Assembly: GCF_000224005.2 (NCBI RefSeq)
Contig: NZ_CP007031.1
Coordinates: forward strand, 1,765,001 to 1,829,000
Length of the DNA: 64,000 nt
Source: Marichromatium purpuratum 984
Lineage (GTDB): Bacteria; Pseudomonadota; Gammaproteobacteria; Chromatiales; Chromatiaceae
Reading direction: 5' to 3'
Part shown: in pieces, positions 1 through 8,101 of the stretch
Position numbering within the stretch: position 1 is the first letter of the stretch
Layout: each line of letters begins with the position of its first letter
Notes under the pieces: model-generated
The model's database searches: none
Told to the model about the DNA's origin: nothing
What the model saw: the letters and a program-made list of their open reading frames with translations, nothing else
Position numbers and translations under genes: made by a program

Positions 1-315
1 GATGCGCTCGGCGGGCAGCAGCAACGCCCGGGTCTCGTCGAGCGCAACCAGCCGTCCGCAGGCCAGCACGCGTCCTTTCTGGGTGCAGAGCGCGGTGAGT
101 TGGGTGTGCTCGGTGGAAAGTTCGCGTACATCGTTGGTGAGTTGTCCCTGGAGGAAGTCCGGGGCATTCTCGCCCCGGGCGAGCAGGGCGTCGAACTGGG
201 TGAGCGCGAACAGTCGGCATGCCTCGCCGGCCGGGTGTTCGGGAAAGCGGGCCTGACCGAGATCGTCGAATCGGGCACCGCGTGCATCGAGAAAGTTTCG
301 CCATTGCGTCATCAT
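1..315 (-). CDS. ygfZ: YgfZ/GcvT-like folate-binding protein, N-terminal part (runs off the window)
   Basis: The minus strand reads open from tandem ATGs at 315 and 312 to the left edge, giving 105 codons of an incomplete protein. The residues FLQGQLTNDV (about 54-63) and LCTQKGR (about 76-82) are typical of the N-terminal half of YgfZ proteins, which bind folate and support iron-sulfur enzymes such as MiaB in tRNA modification. The diagnostic KGCYxGQ segment would lie outside the window, so the assignment rests on the N-terminus only. An AGGCAGGGG stretch just upstream could serve as ribosome binding site and favours the ATG at 312 by spacing. The gene is divergent from the ribonuclease at 533, with about 220 bp between them. 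Confidence 0.75.
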   Translation of the reverse strand, partial: MMTQWRNFLDARGARFDDLGQARFPEHPAGEACRLFALTQFDALLARGENAPDFLQGQLTNDVRELSTEHTQLTALCTQKGRVLACGRLVALDETRALLLPAERI

Positions 316-532
316 CAACCCCTGCCTTGGGAACCTTCGGTTGCTGATTGGGAACTTGCCAATCCTTATGCGACCGAAGCGTGCCCGAGACAACCCCGGC
401 GGTTTGTACGCCGTCCGGGAGACGGTCGCGCCGGGTGGCCGTCTGCGCCACCGTCGGCATCCACAACCCGAAGCCAGTAGGGTGTCCGCGCATCCGTTCG
501 CGCGCCCTCATCCATATGGAGAGATCAGCCCC

Positions 533-2365
533 TTGTCGAGATATCAAGCGACCCCGCCCGTAGACAGTCTGGTGCTCTACAAGACCCATCCGGCCCGTGT
601 CCTCGGCGTCGGCGACAAGATCGAGATCCAGCTCGGCGGCGGCAGTACCAAGCGCGTGCGTCCCAAGGATATCGCGCTGCTGCATCCGGGGCCGCTGCGT
701 TCGCTCGGTGAGCTGGAAAGGCTTCCCGAGGGCGCGGTGGACGATGCCTGGGAGCTGCTCGAGGGCGAGCAGACCACGCTCGAGGATCTCGCCGAGCTGG
801 CCTTCGCCGAGTTCACCCCGGTGACGGCCTGGGCGAGCTGGCTGCTGGTTGCCGAGGGGCTGCGTTTCTGCGGCGCCCCCGAGTCGATCACGGTGCGCGC
901 GCGTGCCGAGGTCGAGCGCGATCGGGCCGAGCGCGAGGCCAAGGCCGCCGCCGAGCGTGACTGGAAGGCCTTTCTCGAGCGCATGCGCGCGGCCACCCCG
1001 ACAGCGGAGGACCGGAGTCGACTCGCCGAGGTCGAGCGGCTGGCGCTGGGACAGACCGATCGCAGCCGCATCCTCGAGGCGCTCGGCTATCCGCAGACCC
1101 CGGAGCATGCCCATCGTGCGCTGGTCGAGGTCGCCTATTGGCCGGTCAATCACAATCCTTATCCGGCGCGTCGCGGCGTGCCCGGGGAGGACGCCGCGCT
1201 CGCGGTGCCGACGCTTGACGAGGACGAGCCGCGGCTCGATCTCACCCATCTCGAGGCCTTCGCCATCGACGACGAGGGCAACGAGGACCCGGACGACGCC
1301 CTGAGTCTCGAGGGCGAGCGGATCTGGGTCCACGTGGCCGATGTCGGCGCGCTGGTCGCGCCGGACGGTCCGCTCGATCTCGAGGCGCGCAGCCGGGGTG
1401 CCAACCTCTATCTGCCCGAGGGCATGGTCAAGATGCTCCCGTCTGAGACCACCACCCGGCTCGGACTCGGGCTGCAGCCGGTCTCGCCGGCCCTCTCCTT
1501 CGCCATGCGTTGTGATGAGCGGGGCGAGCTGCGCGACCTCGAGGTCCATCGCAGCTGGGTCAGGGTGCAGCGCCTGACCTATGGCGAGGTCGAGCAGCGC
1601 CTCGACGAGGTGCCCTTCGCCGCGCTACGCGCCACGATCGCGCGTTTTCACGACCGTCGCCAGGCCAATGGCGCCACCCGTCTGGCGTTGCCCGAGGTCA
1701 GCGTGCGTGTCGAGGACGGCGAGGTGCGGATCCGGCCGCTGCTACGGCTCGAGAGCCGCGAGCTGGTCACCGACGCCATGCTGATGGCCGGCGAGGCCGC
1801 CGCGCGGCTCTGTCTCGAGCAGGGGTTGGCGATCCCCTTCGCCACCCAGGCCACGCCTGACCCGGCCGAGGAGGCCAGCGATCTGGCGAGCATGTATGCG
1901 CGCCGGCGCTGCTTCAAGCCGACCCGCTTGTTGTGCGAGCCCGACCTTCACGCAGGACTCGGGCTGCCGCTCTATACCCGCGCCACCAGCCCGTTGCGTC
2001 GTTATTCCGATCTGCTGGTCCATCAGCAACTGCGGGCCTGGCTCGCTGGCGCGACGCCGCTCGATCGCGAGCAGGTGATGGAGCGGGTCGCGCAGGCGGA
2101 GCTGGCCGCCTCCGCGGTGCGACGTGGCGAGCGACTTTCCAACCAGCACTGGAAGCTGGTCTATCTGCGCGATAACCCCGGATGGCGGGGCGAAGGCGTG
2201 GTGGTCGGTTTGGAGGAGCGCAGGGCGGTGGTGCTGGTGCCCGAGCTGGCGCTGGAGGCGCGGATACGGACCCGTGAGCGGCTGGCGCTCAACGACACCC
2301 TCAAGCTGGCGCTCGCCGATGTCGATCTGCCCGAGTTGAGCGTGAGTTTCCGCGTACTCGGTTGA
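533..2365 (+). CDS. RNB-domain exoribonuclease (RNase II/R family)
   Basis: A 610-residue protein with an RNB catalytic core, expected to degrade RNA 3' to 5' in the cytoplasm. The metal-binding aspartate cluster is visible as IDDEGNEDPDDALS at about residues 245-258, and the conserved arginine motif TSPLRRYSDLLVHQ follows near residue 485. The N-terminal 200 residues are unlike the cold-shock domains of E. coli RNase II, and the C-terminal S1 part is short, so this is an RNase II-like relative rather than clearly rnb or rnr. The open frame extends upstream to 341, but I chose TTG at 533 because GGAGAG (518-523) lies 9 nt before it and the upstream translation is low-complexity. The nearby ATG at 516 is out of frame. 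Confidence 0.85.
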   Translation: MSRYQATPPVDSLVLYKTHPARVLGVGDKIEIQLGGGSTKRVRPKDIALLHPGPLRSLGELERLPEGAVDDAWELLEGEQTTLEDLAELAFAEFTPVTAWASWLLVAEGLRFCGAPESITVRARAEVERDRAEREAKAAAERDWKAFLERMRAATPTAEDRSRLAEVERLALGQTDRSRILEALGYPQTPEHAHRALVEVAYWPVNHNPYPARRGVPGEDAALAVPTLDEDEPRLDLTHLEAFAIDDEGNEDPDDALSLEGERIWVHVADVGALVAPDGPLDLEARSRGANLYLPEGMVKMLPSETTTRLGLGLQPVSPALSFAMRCDERGELRDLEVHRSWVRVQRLTYGEVEQRLDEVPFAALRATIARFHDRRQANGATRLALPEVSVRVEDGEVRIRPLLRLESRELVTDAMLMAGEAAARLCLEQGLAIPFATQATPDPAEEASDLASMYARRRCFKPTRLLCEPDLHAGLGLPLYTRATSPLRRYSDLLVHQQLRAWLAGATPLDREQVMERVAQAELAASAVRRGERLSNQHWKLVYLRDNPGWRGEGVVVGLEERRAVVLVPELALEARIRTRERLALNDTLKLALADVDLPELSVSFRVLG

Positions 2366-2446
2366 GCTGTCGCGGATTCGGGTATACCCTTACAAACTTT
2401 GTGTCTTCCTGCCGAAGCCTGAAGCGCTCCGGCAGGCGCTCTGCGG

Positions 2447-2479
2447 ATGGCGCCTGTCTCCCTCGGCAGCAGGCGCCAT
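2447..2479. terminator. Bidirectional hairpin between convergent genes
   Basis: A perfect 10-bp inverted repeat (ATGGCGCCTG at 2447-2456 and CAGGCGCCAT at 2470-2479, 13-nt loop) sits between the 3' ends of the ribonuclease and the DUF882 gene. There is no T-tract on either side, so its role as terminator is inferred from position. Confidence 0.55.
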
Positions 2480-2494
2480 CCGGGTCGCGCGGCC

Positions 2495-3022
2495 TCAGGC
2501 GCCCCAGCGGCGCACCGTGCCGGTGTCGAGATGGACGAAGTTCGAGCGCGGATAGTAGCCGACACCGCCACGACTGAGCGCGACGGCGGTATCGCGCAGG
2601 TGGCGGGTGGAGAGGTCGGGGAAGCGGACATCGACGGCCTGGCCGGTCATGTGCAGGCTCTTCTTCGCGACGCCCCGCGAGGTGCGGCGCAGCATCGCGT
2701 TGGTGCGGGGCGAGCGGTAGGCGCTGAGGATCTGGTAGGTGGCGTCGGGATCGCCGAGACGCAGCTTGACGTCGTAGAGGATGTCGAAGAGTTGCGGGTC
2801 GATGGCGACGACGTCGTCGGTGCGGAAGTCGCGGAAGAAGTGATTGAGCTTGCCCAGCGCTGCGCGTTGGTAGCGATCTCCGATGCGGTAGGTGACGGCG
2901 ATCTTCTCGTCCGTGTGCATGTGATGCAGGGACAGCACCCGTGGGCGCTCGCTTGGCGACTTGGCCAATACGGGCGCGGCTGCGGTCGATAGAGCGAGCC
3001 CCAGGAAATGGCGTCTGTTCAT
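2495..3022 (-). CDS. DUF882/YcbK-like M15 family murein peptidase, Tat-type signal
   Basis: A 175-residue exported protein of the DUF882 (YcbK/peptidase M15A) family, which is related to D,D-carboxypeptidases and endopeptidases and is probably active on peptidoglycan in the periplasm. The N-terminus has a twin-arginine motif (RRHFLGLALS) followed by a hydrophobic stretch and AxA-type cleavage site near residue 20, suggesting Tat export. The metal-site pattern SLHMTGQAVDVRF and the later HLD near the C-terminus match the His/Asp ligands of the family. The start at 3022 is chosen over the longer frame (to 3196) because CCGGGGGGAAC directly precedes it and the signal peptide begins there. It is preceded by a long AT-rich gap and ends against the hairpin at 2447-2479. 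Confidence 0.85.
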   Translation of the reverse strand: MNRRHFLGLALSTAAAPVLAKSPSERPRVLSLHHMHTDEKIAVTYRIGDRYQRAALGKLNHFFRDFRTDDVVAIDPQLFDILYDVKLRLGDPDATYQILSAYRSPRTNAMLRRTSRGVAKKSLHMTGQAVDVRFPDLSTRHLRDTAVALSRGGVGYYPRSNFVHLDTGTVRRWGA

Positions 3023-3716
3023 GTTCCCCCCCGGTACATGATGTTCAACGGATTGTATGGCGAAGGTTTTTTGCCCAAGGCATCCGGCATGAACGCATGG
3101 CGTGTAAATAACGGCATTGCGTTCGACAGCGGAGCAGCTGAGAGCGGGCGGCCGGCCCGAGATAACGTCGACATCCTGTGCATGTGCCCGCTCCATGGGA
3201 TTTTCATTATATCCATACGGCCGATTGAGTCAAATGGATGTTGCCAAATATTGATTATTTGAAAACCTGAGAAAAAACATGAAGTGTTATTGGTAACGCT
3301 TTGTTAACGTTTTTCTATATTTCTTATTTTAATAAATGAAGTGATTTGTTAATTCTGACTTTTGAGTTCACTTTAAGTTTGGTGTCTTGTCTTCCTTGAT
3401 GCGGGATTGAATGTCCTGTTTTTGATTCAAGTTGCTGTTTTTGTTGGTTTTGATGAAGTGATTATTCAATGATTTGAGTTAAAGTATTTTCTTTTTTTTG
3501 GCCAGTATTCTGCTTTTGTGTTTTTCAGGTTTTTTCGATTATATTTTTCGCGTCTTGCCGATTTTTTATTCGCTTTGACAATCGTGGTTGAATGATGGGT
3601 GGGGTTGTTGTTTCATGATTGGAACGCACAGAGATTCCTGCCGTTCGTCTCGGGTAATGAACGTCAACCCAGGTGTGGCGACGATGGTCGTCGGGCTCAC
3701 TTCAGGGAGGCGCATG
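3023..3716. other. Gene-free AT-rich intergenic region
   Basis: This gap between two divergently transcribed cell-wall genes holds no credible ORF. From 3241 to 3600 I count about 109 G/C in 360 bases (30%), against well over 60% in the neighbouring genes, and the plus strand is strongly T-rich. It contains a TTGACA at 3576-3581 but no convincing -10 at the right distance. It could hold promoters for both flanking genes, be a binding region for a nucleoid protein, or be a scar of foreign DNA; the sequence does not decide. Confidence 0.6.
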
Positions 3717-4457
3717 ATGTCGGCGCAACGCACTGATAAATCAGCGGGCGTGGGAGCGAGGCGAATCTTGTTTCGTGCCTTCGGTGGGGGGGTCTGGCTG
3801 TTGTGCTGGGTGGGTGTACCGACGGCGCTGGCCGACGTCTACAAATATGCCGATGCGCACGGCAACGTCTACTTCAGCGATGTACCGCTCAAGGGTGGAC
3901 AGTACCGCCTGCAATGGCACCGTGAATCCGACCAGCTCGCCGACGAGAATCGCTCCAGATTCTCGCAACTGCAGATCCAGCGCTCGCCCAGGGGCGAGGC
4001 CAAGCCGCTCAGCCGCTCCCTGCGAGCCCGGCGCGCGCGCTACGAGGCGCTGGTCTCGGCCAACGCGCGACGTCACGGGCTCTCGCCGGCATTGCTGCAC
4101 GCAGTGATCCGCGCCGAATCGGCCTATGATCCGCGCGCTGTCTCATCGGCCGGCGCCCAGGGGCTGATGCAGCTGATGCCGGCCACGGCAGCACGCTACG
4201 GCGTCGCCGATAGTTTCGATCCGGCTGACAATATCGGCGGTGGCGCGGCCTATCTGCGCGATCTGCTGGATCTCTTCGACAACGACCTGCGCCTTGCCCT
4301 GGCCGGCTATAACGCCGGCGAGGGCGCGGTGCTCAAGCATGGTCGCAAGATTCCGCCCTATGCCGAGACCCAGGCCTATGTGCGCAAGGTGTTGCAGTAT
4401 CTGTGGGCCGAGCGTCCGGTGCACATGACCATTTCGAGTGTGCCGGGTGACGACTGA
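3717..4457 (+). CDS. Lytic transglycosylase with DUF4124 and SLT domains
   Basis: A 246-residue exported protein that should cleave peptidoglycan glycan strands with formation of 1,6-anhydro-muropeptides. A signal peptide with hydrophobic core ends in PTALA near residue 39. A DUF4124 segment (VYKYADAHGNVYFSDVP) follows, and the SLT domain fills the C-terminal half. The catalytic glutamate is E134 in RAESAYDPRAVSSAGAQGL, followed by MQLMP and the AGYNAGEGAV motif. The frame opens at 3588, but AGGGAGG at 3704-3710 lies 6 nt before the ATG at 3717 (and 3 nt before the in-frame ATG at 3714), which places the start there and gives a proper signal peptide. Confidence 0.88.
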   Translation: MSAQRTDKSAGVGARRILFRAFGGGVWLLCWVGVPTALADVYKYADAHGNVYFSDVPLKGGQYRLQWHRESDQLADENRSRFSQLQIQRSPRGEAKPLSRSLRARRARYEALVSANARRHGLSPALLHAVIRAESAYDPRAVSSAGAQGLMQLMPATAARYGVADSFDPADNIGGGAAYLRDLLDLFDNDLRLALAGYNAGEGAVLKHGRKIPPYAETQAYVRKVLQYLWAERPVHMTISSVPGDD

Positions 4458-4493
4458 GCCGAAGGGGCGCGGTCGCGCGTGCGCCGCACGTGC

Positions 4494-4715
4494 TCAGTCC
4501 TCGCCGATGACGCGCTCGTCGCGTGGGGTCGAGAGCAGACGCTCGGCCTCGCCCTGCTGGGCGGCGAAGATCAGTCGATAGTCGACGCCTGGAGGAGCCT
4601 CTGCGGCCTGGCGGCGGCTGCGCACCAGGGCGCGAGCGTCCTGGTAGTGCTCGAAGGTGTCGAGGTGTTCGAGCTTGAGCGGCTGCTGGGTGATGCTGTA
4701 GACGAAATACGGCAT
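4494..4715 (-). CDS. Small conserved hypothetical protein (73 aa)
   Basis: The protein starts MPYFVYSITQQPLKLEHLDT and is rich in charged residues, with no signal peptide or membrane segment. I recall similar short proteins in gammaproteobacteria but no function. An AGGAG lies at good spacing before the ATG at 4715, and the amino-acid composition is protein-like, so I consider it real. It is convergent with the lytic transglycosylase (36 bp apart) and transcribed in the same direction as the pentapeptide-repeat gene upstream, though a hairpin separates the two. Confidence 0.65.
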   Translation of the reverse strand: MPYFVYSITQQPLKLEHLDTFEHYQDARALVRSRRQAAEAPPGVDYRLIFAAQQGEAERLLSTPRDERVIGED

Positions 4716-4785
4716 GCGGGCACTCCTGATACCGCCCTCGGGCGGCTCGATCCCTGTGAGGTGGCGTTCGAGTGTATCGCAAAGT

Positions 4786-4815
4786 CGGGCGCCGGTGGGG
4801 CACTGCCGGCGCCCG
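4786..4815 (-). terminator. Hairpin after the pentapeptide-repeat gene
   Basis: Perfect 10-bp arms (CGGGCGCCGG at 4786-4795, CCGGCGCCCG at 4806-4815) with a 10-nt loop lie 7 bp past the stop of the leftward gene at 4822. On the minus strand the stem is followed by ACTTTGCG, a weak T-run. Confidence 0.6.
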
Positions 4816-4821
4816 TATCTG

Positions 4822-5676
4822 TCAGCGCAGGTTCTTCTTGTAGGAGGGCACCTGGGCGTTGCGCGCCTTGGAGACGTTGGCGAACTCCAGGGTCACGCTG
4901 GCCAGTTCCACCCGGGTGAAGTCAGCGCCGGTGAGATCGGCGCGATGGAGGATGGCGCCGCCGAGCACCGCATCGGTGAGATCGGCGTCGGTGAGATCGG
5001 CGTAGCGGAAGTTGGCGTCCTGCGCCGAGGCATGGCAGAGCCGCGCGCCGCGCAGATCGGCGCCTTCGAGATTGGCGAGATTGAGCACGGTGAAGCCATC
5101 GCTGAAGGCGCTGCCGAGGTCGGCTTCACAGAGCCGGGCGCGGGTGAGGTTGGCATCGTTGAGATGACTGTCGCGCAGGTCGGCGCCGCTGAGATCGGCC
5201 TCGGCGAGATTGGCCTTGATCAGGAGCGCGCGATGGGCCCGCGTCCGGACCAGGTTGGCGCCCTGGAAGTCGGCACCGCGCAGGTCGGCATGGGCGAGGG
5301 TGGCCCCGGCGAGATCGGCCTGGCGCAGCTCGACGTTGCGCAGGTCGGCGCCGCTGAGATCGGCGCCGGCCAGTCGTGCGGCGTTGAGCATTGCCGCGCG
5401 TGCCGGGCGCTCGGCACCGAGGCGGGCGCGCGTCAGGTTGGCCTCGGCGAGATCGGCCGCGCGCAGCTGCGCGCCGACCAGGATCGCCTCGCGCAGACAG
5501 CTCCCGTGCAGTCGAGCGCCGACCAGATCGCTGGCGCTGAGATCAGCGCTGCTGAGATCGAGCCCCGAGAGGTCGGCGCCGTCGAGACGCATGTCGCGCA
5601 GATCGGCGCCGACGAGAGTGTCACGCTCGATTTCCGCCAGCACCTCGCCACTGTCGCGGTGTCTGATTTCGATCAT
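4822..5676 (-). CDS. Pentapeptide-repeat protein
   Basis: A 284-residue protein in which residues from about 22 to 275 follow the A(D/N)LxX pentapeptide pattern nearly throughout (for example GADLSGLDLSSADLSASDL). Such sequences form a right-handed quadrilateral beta-helix. Some members mimic DNA and protect gyrase from quinolones (Qnr, MfpA), but many have no known role, and I cannot assign a target. There is no signal peptide or membrane segment, so it is probably cytoplasmic. The start MIEIRHRDSGE at 5676 is preceded by AGGAGGAG. The longer open frame to 5910 crosses into the metY upstream region and is not used. It is divergent from metY. Confidence 0.85.
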   Translation of the reverse strand: MIEIRHRDSGEVLAEIERDTLVGADLRDMRLDGADLSGLDLSSADLSASDLVGARLHGSCLREAILVGAQLRAADLAEANLTRARLGAERPARAAMLNAARLAGADLSGADLRNVELRQADLAGATLAHADLRGADFQGANLVRTRAHRALLIKANLAEADLSGADLRDSHLNDANLTRARLCEADLGSAFSDGFTVLNLANLEGADLRGARLCHASAQDANFRYADLTDADLTDAVLGGAILHRADLTGADFTRVELASVTLEFANVSKARNAQVPSYKKNLR

Positions 5677-5750
5677 GCCGGGATCTCCTCCTGGTCCTTG
5701 TCGTTGTTGGGTGGGCCTGGGCCGTTGACGCTTCCCGCGTCGACCCGGCC

Positions 5751-5769
5751 GATCGACAGCCTGTCGATC
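5751..5769. promoter_or_regulatory. Perfect 19-bp palindrome in the pentapeptide/metY divergent promoter region
   Basis: GATCGACAG (5751-5759), one spacer base, then CTGTCGATC (5761-5769) form a perfect inverted repeat between two divergent genes. It is about 75 bp upstream of both starts, which is a suitable place for a dimeric regulator. I recognise no known operator; it does not resemble the E. coli MetJ box. Confidence 0.4.
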
Positions 5770-5854
5770 ACGCGGATAAGATTCTCGGTTCGGCGACCGA
5801 TGGCGGTCGTCGCTGCTCGTGGGCGATTCACGAGACCATTCAACAGGAAGCGCC

Positions 5855-7132
5855 ATGAAACTCGAAACTCTTGCCATCCATGCCGGGTTCGAACCCGATC
5901 CCACCACCAAGTCGGTGGTGACCCCGATCTACCAGACCACCAGCTACGCCTTCGACGATACCCAGCACGGCGCCGATCTGTTCGACCTCAAGGTTCCGGG
6001 AAATATCTACACCCGGATCATGAATCCCACCACCGACGTGCTCGAGCGCCGGGTCACGGCGATGGAGGGCGGGGTCGGTGGTCTGGCCTTCGCCTCCGGC
6101 ATGTCGGCGGTCACCAACGCTATCTTCACCCTGGCGCAGGCCGGCGACAACATCATCGCCGTCTCGCGGCTCTACGGCGGTAGCTACAACCTGTTCGCCC
6201 ACACCCTGCCGCGGCTCGGTATCGAGGTGCGCTTCGCCGAGCCCAACGACATCGCCGCGATGGACGCCCTGGTCGACGCCAAGACCAAGGCGGTCTTCTG
6301 CGAGTCGATCGGCAATCCCGCCGGCAACGTCGCCGATGTCCAGGCGATGGCCGACATGGCCCACGCCCACGGCGTGCCGCTGATCGTCGACAACACCGTA
6401 CCCTCGCCCTATCTGCACCGTCCCTTCGAGCACGGCGCCGATATCGTGGTCCACGCCCTGACCAAGTACATGGCTGGTCACGGTACCACCATCGCCGGAA
6501 TGCTGGTCGATTCGGGCAAGTTCCCCTGGGCCGAGCACGCTGAGCGTTTCCCGATGCTCAACGAGCCCGATCCGTCCTATCATGGCGTGGTCTATACCCA
6601 GGACATGGGCGAGGCGGCCTTCATCACCCGTGCCCGGGTGGTGCCGCTGCGTAACATGGGGGCGGCGCTCGCGCCCTTTAACAGCTTCCTGGTGCTGCAG
6701 GGCATCGAGACGCTACCGGTGCGCATGGATCGTCACTGCGAGAACGCACTCGCCGTCGCCCAGTACCTGCAGGACCACCCGCGTGTGGCCTGGGTGCGCT
6801 ATGCCGGTCTGCCCGACAGCCCCGACCACGCGCTGATCCAGCGCTACATGGACGGCGGCAAGGCCAGCGCCATCCTCTCGTTCGGCATCAAGGGCGGTCG
6901 CGAGGCCGGCGCGCGCTTCATCGACGCGCTCCAGCTCACCTTGCGACTGGTCAACATCGGCGATTCCAAGACGCTCGCCTGCCACCCGGCGACCACCACC
7001 CACCGCCAGCTCTCGCCCGAGGAGATGGCGCGCGCCGGGGTCAGCGAAGACCTGATCCGGCTCTCGGTCGGTCTCGAACACGTCGACGACATCATCGCCG
7101 ACCTCGACCAGGCGCTCACCGCCTCGTCCTGA
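5855..7132 (+). CDS. metY: O-acetylhomoserine aminocarboxypropyltransferase (sulfhydrylase)
   Basis: A 425-residue PLP enzyme of the Cys/Met metabolism family that makes homocysteine directly from O-acetylhomoserine and sulfide (or methionine from methanethiol). The N-terminus (ETLAIHAGFEPDPTTKSVV), the YTRIMNPTTDVLERR segment and the PLP-lysine site ALTKYMAGHGTT (K204) match MetY. The length fits MetY (about 425-430) rather than the shorter cystathionine gamma-synthase (about 385). The ATG at 5855 is preceded by AGGAAG. Direct sulfide assimilation suits an organism living in sulfidic conditions. The gene ends at a GC hairpin and stands alone. Confidence 0.9.
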   Translation: MKLETLAIHAGFEPDPTTKSVVTPIYQTTSYAFDDTQHGADLFDLKVPGNIYTRIMNPTTDVLERRVTAMEGGVGGLAFASGMSAVTNAIFTLAQAGDNIIAVSRLYGGSYNLFAHTLPRLGIEVRFAEPNDIAAMDALVDAKTKAVFCESIGNPAGNVADVQAMADMAHAHGVPLIVDNTVPSPYLHRPFEHGADIVVHALTKYMAGHGTTIAGMLVDSGKFPWAEHAERFPMLNEPDPSYHGVVYTQDMGEAAFITRARVVPLRNMGAALAPFNSFLVLQGIETLPVRMDRHCENALAVAQYLQDHPRVAWVRYAGLPDSPDHALIQRYMDGGKASAILSFGIKGGREAGARFIDALQLTLRLVNIGDSKTLACHPATTTHRQLSPEEMARAGVSEDLIRLSVGLEHVDDIIADLDQALTASS

Positions 7133-7140
7133 TCGCACAA

Positions 7141-7163
7141 GCCCCCGCATCCGGCGCGGGGGC
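7141..7163 (+). terminator. GC hairpin after metY
   Basis: GCCCCCGC (7141-7148) and GCGGGGGC (7156-7163) form a perfect 8-bp stem with a 7-nt loop, 8 bp past the metY stop and 9 bp before the next start. No T-tract follows, so read-through into the transporter gene is possible. Confidence 0.5.
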
Positions 7164-7172
7164 GCGTTCGTC

Positions 7173-8090
7173 ATGGATCGAATCACCTCGCTGTTTCCGC
7201 TCTGGGCATTGCTCGCGAGCCTGCTGGCACTGACTTTTCCCGCGCCGCTGAGTACGCTCGCGCCGGGTATCGTGCCGCTGCTCGGCGTGGTGATGTTCGG
7301 CATGGGCGCGACCCTGAGCCCGGGTCAGTTCGCTGCGGTGTTGCGTCGTCCCGGCGTCATCGGCCTGGGCGTGATCCTGCAATATCTGCTGATGCCCTTC
7401 GCCGCCTGGGCGATCGGACTCGCACTCGGCCTGCCGCCGCAACTCCTCGCCGGGCTGGTGCTGGTCGGCGCCGCCCCCGGTGGCACGGCCTCCAACGTCA
7501 TCTGCTATCTGGCACGCGGCGATCTCGCGCTCTCGATCACCCTGACCACGGTCTCGACCCTGCTCGCGGTGCTGCTCACCCCCGTGCTCACCCTGCTCTA
7601 TGTCGGCGAGCGGGTCGCGGTCCCCGCCCTCGACATGTTCTGGTCGATCCTGCGTATCGTGCTGGTGCCGGTCACCCTCGGGGTGCTGGTCAACCGGTTG
7701 CTGGGGTCACGGCTGGCGGTGTTCGAGCGGATCTTCCCGCTGGTCTCGGTGGCGGCCATCGTGTTCATCATCGCGGTGATCGTGGCGCTCAATCACGACC
7801 AGCTCGTCACCCTGGGGCCGCTGGTCGCACTCGCCGTGGTGCTGCACAACCTCACCGGATTGAGTCTGGGCTATACGTTGGCGCGCCTGCTGGGGCAGGG
7901 CGAGGCGCGGGCGCGGACCCTGGCGATCGAGGTCGGGATGCAGAACTCGGGGCTCGCCGTGGCGCTCGCGATCAAGTCCTTCTCCGCCGCCGCGGCACTG
8001 CCCGGCGCATTGTTCTCGATCTGGCACAACCTCTCCGGCGCGCTGCTCGCCGCCTGGTGGTCGCGGCGGCCACCGCCGTCTGGGGCTTGA
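7173..8090 (+). CDS. BASS-family (bile acid:sodium symporter-like) transporter
   Basis: A 305-residue, very hydrophobic inner-membrane protein with roughly nine to ten membrane segments. The segment LVGAAPGGTASNVICYLARG and the later EVGMQNSGLAVALA are hallmark motifs of the BASS family and mark the two crossing helices around the sodium and substrate sites. Bacterial members carry organic acids such as pantoate, pyruvate or glucosinolate-type acids; the substrate here cannot be told. The ATG at 7173 has only a weak ribosome binding site, right after the hairpin. The 3' end runs directly into a repeat island. Confidence 0.85.
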   Translation: MDRITSLFPLWALLASLLALTFPAPLSTLAPGIVPLLGVVMFGMGATLSPGQFAAVLRRPGVIGLGVILQYLLMPFAAWAIGLALGLPPQLLAGLVLVGAAPGGTASNVICYLARGDLALSITLTTVSTLLAVLLTPVLTLLYVGERVAVPALDMFWSILRIVLVPVTLGVLVNRLLGSRLAVFERIFPLVSVAAIVFIIAVIVALNHDQLVTLGPLVALAVVLHNLTGLSLGYTLARLLGQGEARARTLAIEVGMQNSGLAVALAIKSFSAAAALPGALFSIWHNLSGALLAAWWSRRPPPSGA

Positions 8091-8101
8091 ACCGCATCTT
8101 G

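Noticed and set aside
5883-5902. GGTTCGAACCC, a tRNA T-loop-like string
   Set aside because: It lies inside metY and encodes GFEPDP in frame; no acceptor or anticodon arms surround it.
4714-6183. 489-codon plus-strand frame with repeated Gly/Glu/Ile pattern
   Set aside because: The repetitive look is the antisense image of the pentapeptide repeats, and it then runs into metY in the wrong frame.
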